A DNA stretch of 64,000 nt from Ideonella oryzae (GCF_024055665.1 NZ_JAMXMC010000001.1:482337-546336), one strand, 5' to 3'; shown: positions 18,800-27,739, counted from the stretch's first letter. Made by a program: numbers and translations. The notes: generated by a model from the letters alone, not told the origin.

Positions 18800-19642
18800 T
18801 CAGGGACCGGGTGGGCCGACCAGCACGGCCAGGCGCTGGCGCCAGTCCGTGGCAGCCCACAGGTCCCGCCCCAGCCGCTGCCACTCGCTCAGGCCCAGGC
18901 GGATGGGGTTGTCGATGCGGGGCCGGCCCACCAGGCCGTAGCGCACCGGCTCTTCGGCCTGCTCGGCCTGGAAGGTGCCCAGCAGACGGTCGAACACGAT
19001 CAGCACCCCGCCGTAGTTGCGGTCGATGTAGCGCGGATTGCAGGCGTGGTGCACCCGGTGATGCGATGGCGTGTTGAGCACCCACTCCAGCGGGCCCAGG
19101 CGGGGCAGCCACTCGGCGTGCAGCCAGAACTGGTAGAGCAGGTTCAAGGACAGCACGCCCAGCACGGCCGCCGGCGCAAAGCCCAGCCACACCAGCGGCA
19201 CGAAGAACACCGTGCTGCCGGTGAGCTTGCCCAGCCAGCCCAGCCGCAGGGCGGCGGCCAGCGTCAGCTGGGGCGAGGAGTGGTGCACCGCGTGGCTGGC
19301 CCAGAACCAGCGCACGCGGTGGGCGGCGCGGTGAAAGCCGTAGTACGCCAGCTCGCTGAGCAGAAACAGGCCCGCCCACTGCCCGCCGGTGGACAGGTCC
19401 AGGGTGTGCACACGGTGGGCCCAGGCCCAGGAGAACAAGGGCCCGGCCAGCGACAGGCCGGTGAGGCCCACCGCGCGGCGCAGCGCCATGTCCCCCAGCG
19501 TGGTGACCAGAGCCCGCCAGTCATAGCGGCCCCGGTACGACAGCACCAGAGCCTCGACCAGGACCGCCGCCAGCACCACCCCCAGCAGCCCGCCCAGCAC
19601 GCGGGGCAGAGGCAGACCACTCGGTGGGGCCAGGAGGGTCAC
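18800..19642 (-). CDS. Sterol desaturase/fatty acid hydroxylase family protein
   Basis: A 280-residue membrane di-iron oxygenase family protein. Four to five hydrophobic segments surround the three histidine boxes: HRAAH (104-108), HAVHH (117-121) and HHRVHH (194-199), with His175 also placed as in the family. These residues bind two irons that hydroxylate or desaturate a lipid. Substrate unknown; sterols are unlikely in this organism, so a fatty acid, hopanoid-type or carotenoid lipid is more plausible (inference). Confidence 0.88.
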   Translation of the reverse strand: MTLLAPPSGLPLPRVLGGLLGVVLAAVLVEALVLSYRGRYDWRALVTTLGDMALRRAVGLTGLSLAGPLFSWAWAHRVHTLDLSTGGQWAGLFLLSELAYYGFHRAAHRVRWFWASHAVHHSSPQLTLAAALRLGWLGKLTGSTVFFVPLVWLGFAPAAVLGVLSLNLLYQFWLHAEWLPRLGPLEWVLNTPSHHRVHHACNPRYIDRNYGGVLIVFDRLLGTFQAEQAEEPVRYGLVGRPRIDNPIRLGLSEWQRLGRDLWAATDWRQRLAVLVGPPGP

Positions 19643-19672
19643 GGCCGTCTCCAGGGTTGCCTGTCCGCTGGA

Positions 19673-20197
19673 TCAGGGCTGGTGGGTGGTGGTGACCGTG
19701 CCGCTCTGGCCGTTCGGGCCGGTCACGGTGGTGCTGCCGCTGCCATCGGCGCGGGTGGTGGTGCGGCTGACGGTCTGGCCGTTCGCCCCGGTCACGGTGG
19801 CGGTGGCGCCGCTGGCGTCGCGCGTCACGTCGCGGCTGGCACTCCCGCCGTTGGGACCGGTCACCGTGCTGTTGACCTGACCGTCCCCGCGGCTGACGCT
19901 GCGGCTGGCCGTCTTGCCGTTGGCACCGGTCACGGTCGCGCTGCTGCCGTTGGCACTGCGGTCCACCTGGCGGCTGAAGCTGCGGCCACCAAAACCGGTG
20001 GTGGTGGTGCTGACATCACCGCCGCCGCGCTGCACCGAGCGGGAGGCCGTGTTGCCCTGCGGTCCGGTGACGGTGGTGCCATGGTGTCGCGGCGCGGCCT
20101 GCGCCACGGTGACCACCGGCAGGGCGGCCAGCGCCACCAGGGCGGTGCCCAGCAGACGCATCAGGGGACGGGGGGCGGTGGTACGAAAGGCGTTCAT
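19673..20197 (-). CDS. Exported protein of 23-residue tandem repeats
   Basis: A 174-residue protein with a signal peptide (cleavage near AQAAP) followed by five exact 23-residue repeats and a partial sixth. Each repeat follows TVTGxNGxTxSRxVxRxxGxx, rich in Thr, Ser, Gly and Asn, with an arginine at fixed spacing. AGGAGC lies 8 bp before the ATG; an upstream ATG at 20302 would bury the signal peptide. The pattern suggests a stacked beta-structure or a flexible surface fibre. The gene is divergent from the response regulator at 20406. No family is recognised. Confidence 0.72.
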   Translation of the reverse strand: MNAFRTTAPRPLMRLLGTALVALAALPVVTVAQAAPRHHGTTVTGPQGNTASRSVQRGGGDVSTTTTGFGGRSFSRQVDRSANGSSATVTGANGKTASRSVSRGDGQVNSTVTGPNGGSASRDVTRDASGATATVTGANGQTVSRTTTRADGSGSTTVTGPNGQSGTVTTTHQP

Positions 20198-20405
20198 CTC
20201 GGTCGCTCCTGGCAGCCAGCGCTGCATTCGGTTGAGTGAAGGACCGACAGACCGTCGATCCATGCCTTCATTGAACGCCGTGGCCGGCACCGGCATGACC
20301 ACGCCAAACGACGAAATATTTCAAAACTGTCACAGGCTCGCCGACCCGGGGCGCACTGCCTACACTGCCCACCATCCCCCACCCGACGCCCGGGAGCGCC
20401 CGCGC

Positions 20406-21101
20406 ATGAACACCCAAGCCCTGATCCTGATCGTGGACGACGACGCCGAGCTGGGCGGCATGCTGGTGGAGCTGCTGAGCCGCGAGGGCTGGCGCACCCA
20501 CCAGGTGCTCACCGGGGCCGATGGCGCCCGGGCCCTGACGGAACAGCAACCCGAGGTCGTGCTGCTGGACGTGATGCTGCCCGATGCCAGCGGCATGGAC
20601 CTGTGCCGCCGCTGGCGCGCCGACCACCCCACCCTGGGCCTCGTGATGCTGACCGCCCGCGGCGACCCGATGGACCGCGTGCTGGGGCTGGAGATCGGTG
20701 CCGACGACTACCTGGCCAAGCCCTTTGAACCCCGCGAGCTGGTGGCCCGGGTGCGGGCCCTGCTGCGCCGTGGCGGCATGCCGGTGCGCAGCACGCCGGT
20801 GCTGCGCTTTCAGGGGCTGGACATCGACCTGCTGCGTCGCGAGGTGGTGGCCGACACCCGGCTGGTGACCCTCACCGGCGTCGAGTTCAAGCTGTTGGTG
20901 GCGTTGGCCGAGCGGGCCGGCCAGGCACTGAGCCGCGAGCAGTTGAGCGCCGCGGTGCAGGCCGGTCCCTACCGGCCGCAGGACCGCACGGTGGACGTGC
21001 AAGTGGCCCGGCTGCGGCGCAAGCTGCGCGAGGCCAGCCCCGGCACCGAATGGGTGGACACGGTGCGCGGCGAGGGCTACGTCTTCGTGCCCCGCGGCTG
21101 A
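20406..21101 (+). CDS. OmpR-family response regulator
   Basis: A 231-residue two-component response regulator. The receiver domain has the acidic DDD at 11-13, phosphorylated Asp55 in LLDVMLPD, Thr83 and Lys105 in AKPFEP. The C-terminal winged helix ends with the usual DTVRGEGYVF. The sensor kinase gene follows after 15 bp. It may control the divergent repeat-protein gene at 20197 by position, but no binding site is evident in the 208-bp gap. Confidence 0.93.
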   Translation: MNTQALILIVDDDAELGGMLVELLSREGWRTHQVLTGADGARALTEQQPEVVLLDVMLPDASGMDLCRRWRADHPTLGLVMLTARGDPMDRVLGLEIGADDYLAKPFEPRELVARVRALLRRGGMPVRSTPVLRFQGLDIDLLRREVVADTRLVTLTGVEFKLLVALAERAGQALSREQLSAAVQAGPYRPQDRTVDVQVARLRRKLREASPGTEWVDTVRGEGYVFVPRG

Positions 21102-21116
21102 CATCGGGCGCACACC

Positions 21117-22433
21117 ATGCCTCTGCTGTCTGGCAGCCGCCTGTTCACCCGCTTCTTCCTGGCCCTGCTGGTCATGGCCCTGAGCCTGACCACCGCGCTG
21201 GGCGTGGTCTTCTACATGGAACGCAGCCGGGCCATGGCCGAGCTGGTGGTGGACCGCTGGGCCCCGGCCCTGCGAGCCGCAGCCGGGCTGTGGACCCTGG
21301 ACGACCCGCCGCCCGCACGCGAGACCGTGGTGCTGCAGAGCGAACAACGCCCGCCTGGCGCCAGCCACGTGCCGGTCTATGCCGCGCGCTTGACCTCGCT
21401 GAAGGACGTGTTGGCCGCACGGGGCCTGTCGCCCCTGGCCCTGGCCATCGACACCCGCCAGCGTCCGGCCACACTGTGGATCGAACTGGCCACCGGCCCC
21501 GCCGGCCGGCCACGCTGGTACGGCATCCGCGAACCGCTGGTGGAGCCGTCGCCGCCCCAGCGTATCCTGGGCGTCACCGGCCTCGTCGTTCTGCTGGCCG
21601 CGCTGCTGGCCTGGTGGCTGGCGCGCTGGCTGACCCGGCCTCTGGACGTGTTGCGCCAGCGCATGGCCCGCTTTCGGCCGGGCCAGACCCTGGACGATTC
21701 GGCCGCCCCGCTGCCCGGGGCCAGCGAAGAGGTGCTGGCCATCGACGAAGCCTGGCAGGCCCTGGCCAGGCGCCTGACCCGCTTCGAACAGGAGCGGGCC
21801 CTGATGCTGGCCGGCGTGTCGCACGACCTGCGCAGCCCGCTGGGCCGCATCCAGCTGGCCGCCAGCCTGCTGCCCGACACGCCGGAGGTGGCGCAGCGAC
21901 GCGCCAGCATCGAACGCAATGTGCAGGTGGCCGACCAGCTGATCCAGAGCTTTCTGGACCATGCCCGCATCGGCGCCCTGGTGCTGGACCAGGTGGTGGA
22001 CGTGACCCAGATCGCCCGCCAGGTGGTGCTGCAGCGGCACGACGCCGCCGAGGCTGCCGGCTTTGCGCTGCGGGCCGAGCTGCCGCCGGCCCTGGTGCTG
22101 CCGCGCAGCCACCCGCAGCTGGTGGAACGGCTGCTGGCCAACCTGGTGGACAACGCCCTGCAGTACGGGGGCAGCCCGGTGGTGGTGCGCGCGGGCGTGT
22201 CGGGTGAGCGCTTCTGGCTGGAGGTGCACGATGGTGGCCCCGGCATCCCGGCCGATCAGCACGAGCAGGTGCTGCAGGCCTTCTACCGTGGGGATCCTGG
22301 CCGGGCGCGCCCCGGCACCGGCCTGGGGCTGGCCATCGTGCGCGAGGCCGCGCTGCGCCTGGGCGCGCAGCTGACGCTGCACAACGACACGCCCGGCTTC
22401 ACCGTGCGCCTGGAGGGGCCGCTGGACCCCTGA
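21117..22433 (+). CDS. EnvZ-type sensor histidine kinase
   Basis: A 438-residue inner-membrane sensor kinase. Two membrane segments (about 13-34 and 150-168) flank a periplasmic sensing domain of about 115 residues. A HAMP domain and the dimerisation helix with phospho-accepting His236 in VSHDLRSPLGR follow, then the ATPase domain with NLVDNALQYG, DGGPGIP and GTGLGLAIV. It is the cognate partner of the regulator just upstream. The signal is unknown. Confidence 0.93.
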   Translation: MPLLSGSRLFTRFFLALLVMALSLTTALGVVFYMERSRAMAELVVDRWAPALRAAAGLWTLDDPPPARETVVLQSEQRPPGASHVPVYAARLTSLKDVLAARGLSPLALAIDTRQRPATLWIELATGPAGRPRWYGIREPLVEPSPPQRILGVTGLVVLLAALLAWWLARWLTRPLDVLRQRMARFRPGQTLDDSAAPLPGASEEVLAIDEAWQALARRLTRFEQERALMLAGVSHDLRSPLGRIQLAASLLPDTPEVAQRRASIERNVQVADQLIQSFLDHARIGALVLDQVVDVTQIARQVVLQRHDAAEAAGFALRAELPPALVLPRSHPQLVERLLANLVDNALQYGGSPVVVRAGVSGERFWLEVHDGGPGIPADQHEQVLQAFYRGDPGRARPGTGLGLAIVREAALRLGAQLTLHNDTPGFTVRLEGPLDP

Positions 22434-22448
22434 GGCACTGCGGCCGCT

Positions 22449-22793
22449 TCAGCGCGATTCAACCAGCTGCAGCCCGGCAATGCCCAGCACGATCAGGCCA
22501 ATGCACGCCAGACGCAGCGGCGAGGCGGTTTCGCCAAAGGCCAGCAGCCCCACCAGCACCGTGCCGACGGCACCGATGCCGCCCCACACCGCGTAGGCGG
22601 TGCCGATGGGAATGACCGACAGGCTCAGGCTCATCAGGTAGACACTCAGGCCCCCGAACAGCAGGGCCGAGACGGCGGGCAGCAGGCGGGTGAAGCCCTG
22701 CGAGAGCTGGACCGAGGTGGAGAAGGCGACCTCGAGGGCGCCAGACACCAGGATCAGGGTCCAGGCGATCTTGGGTTGGGTGACGTCAAACAT
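22449..22793 (-). CDS. Small multidrug resistance family exporter (Gdx/SugE type)
   Basis: A 114-residue four-helix SMR protein. The conserved membrane glutamate sits in SGALEVAF in the first helix. The YAVWGGIGAVGT segment and the C-terminal FGETASPLRL pattern resemble the guanidinium-exporting Gdx/SugE branch more than EmrE. A GTG three codons upstream is an alternative start; the ATG at 22793 is preferred. No guanidine riboswitch is visible before it. It converges on the sensor kinase gene. Confidence 0.85.
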   Translation of the reverse strand: MFDVTQPKIAWTLILVSGALEVAFSTSVQLSQGFTRLLPAVSALLFGGLSVYLMSLSLSVIPIGTAYAVWGGIGAVGTVLVGLLAFGETASPLRLACIGLIVLGIAGLQLVESR

Positions 22794-22842
22794 GGCAGAC
22801 ACTCGGCTGGGAGCCGGCCAGTCTGCCAGAAGCTCGAAAGAA

Positions 22843-23574
22843 TCAGCCGTGCGCCGCTGCGCCCCGCTTCCAGTAGGCGGCCGAGCGGATCAGCTTGGGG
22901 TTGTGGCCCTTCTCATCCACCATCACATCGCGCAGCGCGGCGGCCACCGCGCCTTCGGCGCCACACCAGACATAGCCCTCGCCCGGCGGCAGGGTGATGG
23001 CGCGGGCCGCGTCCACCAGGGCCTCGGCCGTGTCGACCCAGCCCAGGTCCAGCGTGGCGGCGGTGGGCGGCAGCAGCGCGCGGTCCACGGCATCGGCCAG
23101 GGCCAGGCGCACGATGGCACGGCAGCCCGCGGGCAGCTCTTCCAGGCGCCGGGCGATGGCCGGCAGCGCGGTCTCGTCGCCGATCAGTACATACCAGTCG
23201 AAATCGTTGGCCACCACGAAGGAGCCCCGCGGGCCGGCCACCGTCAGCGTCTGGCCCACGGCCGCCTGGGCCGCCCAGCTGGCCGCCGGCCCCTCGCCAT
23301 GCAGGGCAAAGTCCAGCACCAGGGTGCGGGCGATGGTGTCGAACTCGCGCGGGGTGTACTCGCGCATCACGGTCTCGCCCGCGGCGTCGGGCAGGATGAT
23401 CTTCACATGGTCGTCGTGCGCCGCGGAGACGAAATCGGCCAGCGACTCGCCCGTCAGCGTGACGCGCTGGAACAACGGGCTCAGCCGCTCCACCCGCTGC
23501 ACCTGCAGCTCGCGCTTCTTCAGTTCATGCCGCACCCGCTGCACCCGCGGCGTGTCGGTCTCGTTCGTGCTCAT
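22843..23574 (-). CDS. Siderophore-interacting protein (FAD-dependent ferric reductase family)
   Basis: A 243-residue flavoprotein of the ViuB/YqjH family, which reduces ferric siderophores in the cytoplasm using NAD(P)H. The FAD-binding motif REYTPR is near residue 87 and the C-terminal NAD-binding half ends in the family's KLIRSAAYWKRG. No other iron-uptake gene is in the window. It is divergent from a MarR regulator with palindromic boxes at 23588-23633, which probably controls it. Confidence 0.9.
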   Translation of the reverse strand: MSTNETDTPRVQRVRHELKKRELQVQRVERLSPLFQRVTLTGESLADFVSAAHDDHVKIILPDAAGETVMREYTPREFDTIARTLVLDFALHGEGPAASWAAQAAVGQTLTVAGPRGSFVVANDFDWYVLIGDETALPAIARRLEELPAGCRAIVRLALADAVDRALLPPTAATLDLGWVDTAEALVDAARAITLPPGEGYVWCGAEGAVAAALRDVMVDEKGHNPKLIRSAAYWKRGAAAHG

Positions 23575-23587
23575 GACGTGCTGCTTC

Positions 23588-23602
23588 GTTGATAATGTCA
23601 AC
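23588..23602. promoter_or_regulatory. MarR box 1
   Basis: GTTGATAATGTCAAC, an imperfect palindrome with one mismatch from box 2, located just before the MarR ATG. It includes GATAAT, a good -10 for rightward transcription whose start would fall almost on the ATG at 23604, so the MarR mRNA may be leaderless; no Shine-Dalgarno is seen. Its left edge is 13 bp from the SIP start. Confidence 0.55.
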
Positions 23603-23603
23603 C

Positions 23604-23633
23604 ATGATCCCCAAAAAGGTTGACACTGTCAAC
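23604..23633 (-). promoter_or_regulatory. Leftward promoter and MarR box 2
   Basis: Box 2, GTTGACACTGTCAAC at 23619-23633, is a perfect 6-bp inverted repeat around a 3-bp centre. Reading leftward it contains TTGACA (23632-23627), and 17 bp on is GATCAT (23609-23604), a plausible promoter for the siderophore-interacting protein. Box 2 lies inside the first codons of the MarR gene; the two box centres are 31 bp apart, three helical turns. Confidence 0.5.
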
Positions 23634-24119
23634 AGAAAGGGCAAGACGGAGCCCACCCCCGAGGCCTCGGTGCTGGACCTGATCCACACCGTGATGCATG
23701 GCGTGCGCAGCCTGCAATACCACGGGGTGGAGGACCCTGCGCTGGCCGGGCTGACCCCCATGGAAGGCAAGGTGCTGGGCTTCTTCGCCCGCCACCCCGG
23801 GGCCACCCAGCGCGACCTGGCCCAGCACAGCGGCCGCGACAAGGCCCAGCTGGCGCGGCTGATCAAGTCCCTGCGTGAACGCGGCCTGCTGCTGGCCGAG
23901 GAAGACGGCAGCGACCGACGTCAGGTCTGCCTGCGGCTGAGCGATGCGGGGCAGGCGGTGCGGGACACGCTGCAGCAGCGTGAACGCCTGCTGGAGCAGC
24001 AGGCCCTGGCGGGGCTGAACTCTGCACAGCGGCGTGCCCTGATCGAGGCGCTGCAGCGCGTCCAGACCAACCTGGGCGAGCCGGTGTTCCCGACGCCCCC
24101 ACGGCAGGCCAAGGGCTGA
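23604..24119 (+). CDS. MarR-family transcriptional regulator
   Basis: A 171-residue winged-helix regulator of the MarR family. The recognition region reads TQRDLAQHSGRDKAQLARLIKSL, with the wing in EEDGSDRRQVCLRLSDAG. The start is uncertain: ATG 23604 is chosen, while ATG 23595 would also be in frame; neither has a ribosome site. Repression of itself and of the divergent siderophore-interacting protein through the two boxes is inferred from their position over both promoters. Confidence 0.85.
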   Translation: MIPKKVDTVNRKGKTEPTPEASVLDLIHTVMHGVRSLQYHGVEDPALAGLTPMEGKVLGFFARHPGATQRDLAQHSGRDKAQLARLIKSLRERGLLLAEEDGSDRRQVCLRLSDAGQAVRDTLQQRERLLEQQALAGLNSAQRRALIEALQRVQTNLGEPVFPTPPRQAKG

Positions 24120-24138
24120 GCCGTCAACCCCCGGGGTT

Positions 24139-25749
24139 TCAGAGCCCCAGCGCCAGGCCTTCGCTGCGGGGGTCGTGGGCCCCTTCCAGCCAGCCGTCCG
24201 GCGCCAGGTGGATCACGCCCGGCTGGCCGGCCAGGGCGCTCTGGGCCTCGATCGGCTGCACCTCGTGGCCCAGGCGTCGCAGCGTGTCCATCACGGCCGC
24301 CCCCACGTCACTTTCGAGCTTCAGGCTGTCGCGGCTGTCGGAAAAGGTCCGGCCCAGCAGGAAGCGCGGGCGACGCAGCGCTTCCAGCGGGTCCAGGCCA
24401 TGGTCGATCAGGCGGGTCAGCAGCATCGCCAGGGTCTGCGGCTGGCCATCGGCCCCCTGGGTGCCATAGAGCAGACGGGGCCGGCCGCCTTCCAGGTAGA
24501 TGCCGGGGTTGAGCGTGTGGAAGGGCCGCTTGCCTGGCTGCAGGCCGTTGCGGTGCGCCGGGTCGGGATGGAAGGCGGCGCCGCGGTTGTGCCATAGCAC
24601 CCCGGTGTCGCCCGCCACCACGCCGCTGCCCCAGTCGTAGTAGATGGTCTGCAACAGGCTCACGCAGCGGCCCTGGCCATCGGCCACCGCGATGTAGACG
24701 GTGTCGCCGGTCTGGAAGCGGTGCGGCCACGGCAGGGCCATGTCCGGCGAGATGCCCTGGGCCAGGCGCTGCAGGTGGTCCGGCGCCAGCAGCTCGGCCA
24801 CCGGCACGTCGGCGAATTCCGGGTCGGCCAGCCAGCGGTCCCGGTCGATGAAGGCGCGCTTGATCGCCTCGACCACCCGGTGGTAGTGCTGGGCACTCCC
24901 CTCCCCCAGCGAGGCCAGGTCCCCATGGGACAGGATCCCCATGGCCTGCAGGGTGGTGATGCCCTGGGTGGGCGGGGCGATCGTCAGCAGCTCGCCCTGG
25001 CGGTAGGGCAGGCGCAGGGGCGCCTCGCAGCGCGCCCGTGTCGCCTGCAGGTCGGCCAGGCGCAGCGGGCTGCCCGCGGCCTCCAGGCCCGCCGCCAGAC
25101 GCTCGGCCAGTTCGCCTTCGTAGAACTCGCGCGGCCCCTGCTGCGCCAGGCGCGCCAGGGTCCGGGCCAGAGCCGGCAGGCGGACCGGCTGACCTGGAGC
25201 CGGGTGACGGCCCTGCGCACAGAACTGGGCCACGAAACCCGGCCAGGTGCCCAGCTCCGTCCCCCGCCGCTGCGCCCAGAGCGCCTGCGAGGCCGAGACG
25301 GGAAAGCCCTCCGAGGCCAGGACCACGGCCGGATCGAGCAGGCGGGACCAGCCCAGCCGGCCCTGCCAGTGGGCGGCGCTGAAGGCATGGGCCTGGGCCC
25401 AGCTGTCCACCGCGGCCGCGCTGGTCAGGGCCGAACGGGGCCCGCGCACCGGGATGCCCGCGCCGTAGCCGCCCACGTCCTGCGCGGCCTGGCCGATGCC
25501 CGAGATGGCCTGCACCGCCCCCTGGCCATCCGCCAACAGCCAGAAGGCATCGCCTCCCAGGCCCGTGAAGTGGGGGTAGACCACGCACAGCGCCGCGGCG
25601 ATGGCGATCGCGGCCTCGACCGCATTGCCCCCCTCGGCCAGCACGGCCAGGCCGGCCTGGCTGGCCAGGGGATGCGGGCTGGTGACCAGGCCCCGGCGCG
25701 AACGCGCGGCCTGCGCGGGCGTCTGGCGAAGAATGGGATCGGCGCTCAT
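24139..25749 (-). CDS. Gamma-glutamyltransferase family protein
   Basis: A 536-residue Ntn-hydrolase precursor of the gamma-glutamyltransferase family, which self-cleaves at a threonine. The likely nucleophile is Thr350 in GDTVYIAVAD, placed where classical enzymes have the TTH motif; the second Thr and His of that motif are replaced. GGNAVEAAIA and GLGGDAFWL near the N terminus are family hallmarks. There is no signal peptide, so it should be cytoplasmic, unlike E. coli Ggt. The ATG overlaps the stop of the permease gene upstream (ATGA), which makes it the last gene of a BMP/Nup-type import operon and suggests that it acts on the imported compound. Confidence 0.87.
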   Translation of the reverse strand: MSADPILRQTPAQAARSRRGLVTSPHPLASQAGLAVLAEGGNAVEAAIAIAAALCVVYPHFTGLGGDAFWLLADGQGAVQAISGIGQAAQDVGGYGAGIPVRGPRSALTSAAAVDSWAQAHAFSAAHWQGRLGWSRLLDPAVVLASEGFPVSASQALWAQRRGTELGTWPGFVAQFCAQGRHPAPGQPVRLPALARTLARLAQQGPREFYEGELAERLAAGLEAAGSPLRLADLQATRARCEAPLRLPYRQGELLTIAPPTQGITTLQAMGILSHGDLASLGEGSAQHYHRVVEAIKRAFIDRDRWLADPEFADVPVAELLAPDHLQRLAQGISPDMALPWPHRFQTGDTVYIAVADGQGRCVSLLQTIYYDWGSGVVAGDTGVLWHNRGAAFHPDPAHRNGLQPGKRPFHTLNPGIYLEGGRPRLLYGTQGADGQPQTLAMLLTRLIDHGLDPLEALRRPRFLLGRTFSDSRDSLKLESDVGAAVMDTLRRLGHEVQPIEAQSALAGQPGVIHLAPDGWLEGAHDPRSEGLALGL

Positions 25750-26663
25750 CGGTGGTACGGGACGGAGAGTGCGGCCGGCGCGCGCTGGCGCCCGGCCAGG
25801 CCGGCCACGGCCAGCATGGCCAGCAGGTAGGGCAGCATGATCAGCAGCGCGCTGGGCACATCCACCCCCAGGGCCGGCAGCTGGAACTGCAGGGCGGTGG
25901 CCGCGCCGAACAGCAGGCAGGCGGCCAGCGTGCGCCCCAGCTTCCAGTTGCCGAAGATCACCGCGGCAATGGCGAGGTAGCCCACGCCCTTGGTCATGCC
26001 CTCGGTGAAGGTGTGGATGTCGCCGATGGAAAGAAAGCAGCCGGCCAGGGCCGACATCACGCCGGTGACCATCACCGCCCCATAGCGCAGGCGCCGAACC
26101 GGCAGGCCGGACTGGTCCGCCGCCCGCGGCGCGGTGCCCGCGGCATGCAGGGCCAGGCCCCAGGCGGTGTGGCGCAAGGCCCAGGCAATCAGGCCGACCA
26201 GCACCAGGCCCAGGTACAACAGCCAGGTCTGGCGGAACACCTGTTCGCCCAGCAGCGGCAGCTGCGCCAGGCCGGGCGGTGCCCAGGGACCCAGCCCGGG
26301 GATCTCGACGCGGGAGCGGCCGCCGAACAGCAGGCGGTAGGCCAGCGTGGTGGCCCCCAGCACCAGGATGTTCAGGCCGATGCCGGTGACGATCTGGTTG
26401 GCCCGCAGCGTGATGCTGAGGTAGGCCTGCAAGGCCGCCAGCGGCAGCACCGCCAGCACGCCGATGGCCAGCCCCAGCAGGGGCGAGCCGGTGGCCCAGG
26501 CGCCGGCCGCGCCGGCAAAGGCGCCGAGCAGCATCATGCCCTCCACGCTCATGTTCAACACCCCGGCCCGTTCGCTCACCAGCTCGCCGCTGGCGGCCAG
26601 CAGCAGCGGGGCCGCCAGGCGAATGGAGGAACCGGCGAACACCGCCACCATCTCTTCGGTCAT
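25746..26663 (-). CDS. ABC transporter permease (BMP/nucleoside-type), subunit 2
   Basis: A 305-residue permease of the branched-chain amino acid/nucleoside ABC type, with eight or more hydrophobic segments and the family stretch GELVSERAGVLNMSVEGMML near the N terminus. Both ends overlap neighbours by 4 bp. It pairs with the larger permease upstream in a heterodimeric channel. The importer class typically carries purine nucleosides or related compounds. Confidence 0.9.
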   Translation of the reverse strand: MTEEMVAVFAGSSIRLAAPLLLAASGELVSERAGVLNMSVEGMMLLGAFAGAAGAWATGSPLLGLAIGVLAVLPLAALQAYLSITLRANQIVTGIGLNILVLGATTLAYRLLFGGRSRVEIPGLGPWAPPGLAQLPLLGEQVFRQTWLLYLGLVLVGLIAWALRHTAWGLALHAAGTAPRAADQSGLPVRRLRYGAVMVTGVMSALAGCFLSIGDIHTFTEGMTKGVGYLAIAAVIFGNWKLGRTLAACLLFGAATALQFQLPALGVDVPSALLIMLPYLLAMLAVAGLAGRQRAPAALSVPYHR

Positions 26664-27739
26664 CGCGCCACCTCCTGGCGGTCCATGGCCTGGGCTGCCC
26701 CGGCCAGGGTGATGATGATCAGGCCCTGGATGACCACGACCAGCGCAGTGGGCACCGAGGCCACCATCTCCAGATTGATGCCCCCGGAGCGCAGGAAGCC
26801 GAACAGCAGCGCCCCGAACAGCACCCCCCACACCGAGTTGCGCGCCAGCAGCCCCACCACCAGGCCGTCGAAGCCGTAGCCGGACGAGAAGCCCGCCTTG
26901 AGCGAGTACTGTTCGCCCTGCAGCATGCAGGCACCGGCCAGGCCACCCAGGGCACCTGCGGCCACCAGGGCGCCGACGACCAGGCGCCGCACAGGCAGGC
27001 CCGCGCGCCGCGCCGCCCGGGGGTTGAGCCCGACGGCATGCAACTGCACCCCCAGCACCGTGTGGCGCAGCACCACGCCCACCACCGCCATCAGCAGCAG
27101 CCCCAGCAGCAGGCCCGCATGCAGGGGCATGCCGTAGTCGCCGGTCAGCAGGGGAATCTGCGTGCTCTCGGGGATCGGCAGGGACTCCGGCAGCGTCGCA
27201 GCCGAGGTCATGGGCTGGCGCAGCAGGGCTTCGGACTGCACCGCGCCGTACACCATCCAGGTGGCGATGAACGACAGCAGCAGCGTGGCGATCACCTCGT
27301 TGGTGCCCCGCCAGGCTTTCAGGTAGCCCGCCAGCCCGCCCCACAGTGCCCCGGCCAGCGCGGCTGCCAGCAGAGGCAAGCCAAAGCTGAGCCCCCAGGG
27401 CAGCGTGGCCACATGGCCGTACAGCGCCACCGCGGTGGCCGCCATGCCGCCGACGGCGATCTGGCCTTCACCGCCCACATTGGTCAGCTGGGCCCGCTGC
27501 GCGGTGATGAAGCCCAGCCCCACCAACGCCAGCACCAGGCTGCGGTTGAGCGACGAGGCCACGGCATAGGGCGAGCCCCAGGCCCCATCGGCGAAGGCGG
27601 CCAGGGCATCTGACACCGGGACCCCCATCGCGGCCACCAGCACCAGCCCCACCGCGCCGGCGCCCAGCACCGCGGCCAGCGAGATCCAGATGGCCGGGCG
27701 CCGCATCCCGGCCCGCCAGATGTTCAGCGCATGCCTCAT
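26660..27739 (-). CDS. ABC transporter permease (BMP/nucleoside-type), subunit 1
   Basis: A 359-residue permease of the same class, with a TNVGGEGQIAVGG segment and a central GTNEVIATLLLS stretch typical of NupB/YufP-like proteins. The chosen ATG overlaps the stop of the ATPase gene (ATGA). A longer in-frame reading adds only a charged N terminus. It works with the 25746-26663 subunit. Confidence 0.9.
   Translation of the reverse strand: MRHALNIWRAGMRRPAIWISLAAVLGAGAVGLVLVAAMGVPVSDALAAFADGAWGSPYAVASSLNRSLVLALVGLGFITAQRAQLTNVGGEGQIAVGGMAATAVALYGHVATLPWGLSFGLPLLAAALAGALWGGLAGYLKAWRGTNEVIATLLLSFIATWMVYGAVQSEALLRQPMTSAATLPESLPIPESTQIPLLTGDYGMPLHAGLLLGLLLMAVVGVVLRHTVLGVQLHAVGLNPRAARRAGLPVRRLVVGALVAAGALGGLAGACMLQGEQYSLKAGFSSGYGFDGLVVGLLARNSVWGVLFGALLFGFLRSGGINLEMVASVPTALVVVIQGLIIITLAGAAQAMDRQEVAR

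Noticed and set aside
20268..22382. A 704-residue leftward open frame opposite the two-component genes
   Set aside because: Low-complexity His/Gln/Gly composition and complete overlap with clear response-regulator and kinase genes.
22449..22860. Guanidine riboswitch upstream of the Gdx/SugE-like gene
   Set aside because: Only 49 bp separate it from the neighbouring gene's stop and no ykkC-type stem pattern is visible.
24126..24138. AACCCCCGGGGTT between the convergent MarR and gamma-glutamyltransferase genes as a terminator
   Set aside because: The arms meet with a loop too short to form and no T-run follows.
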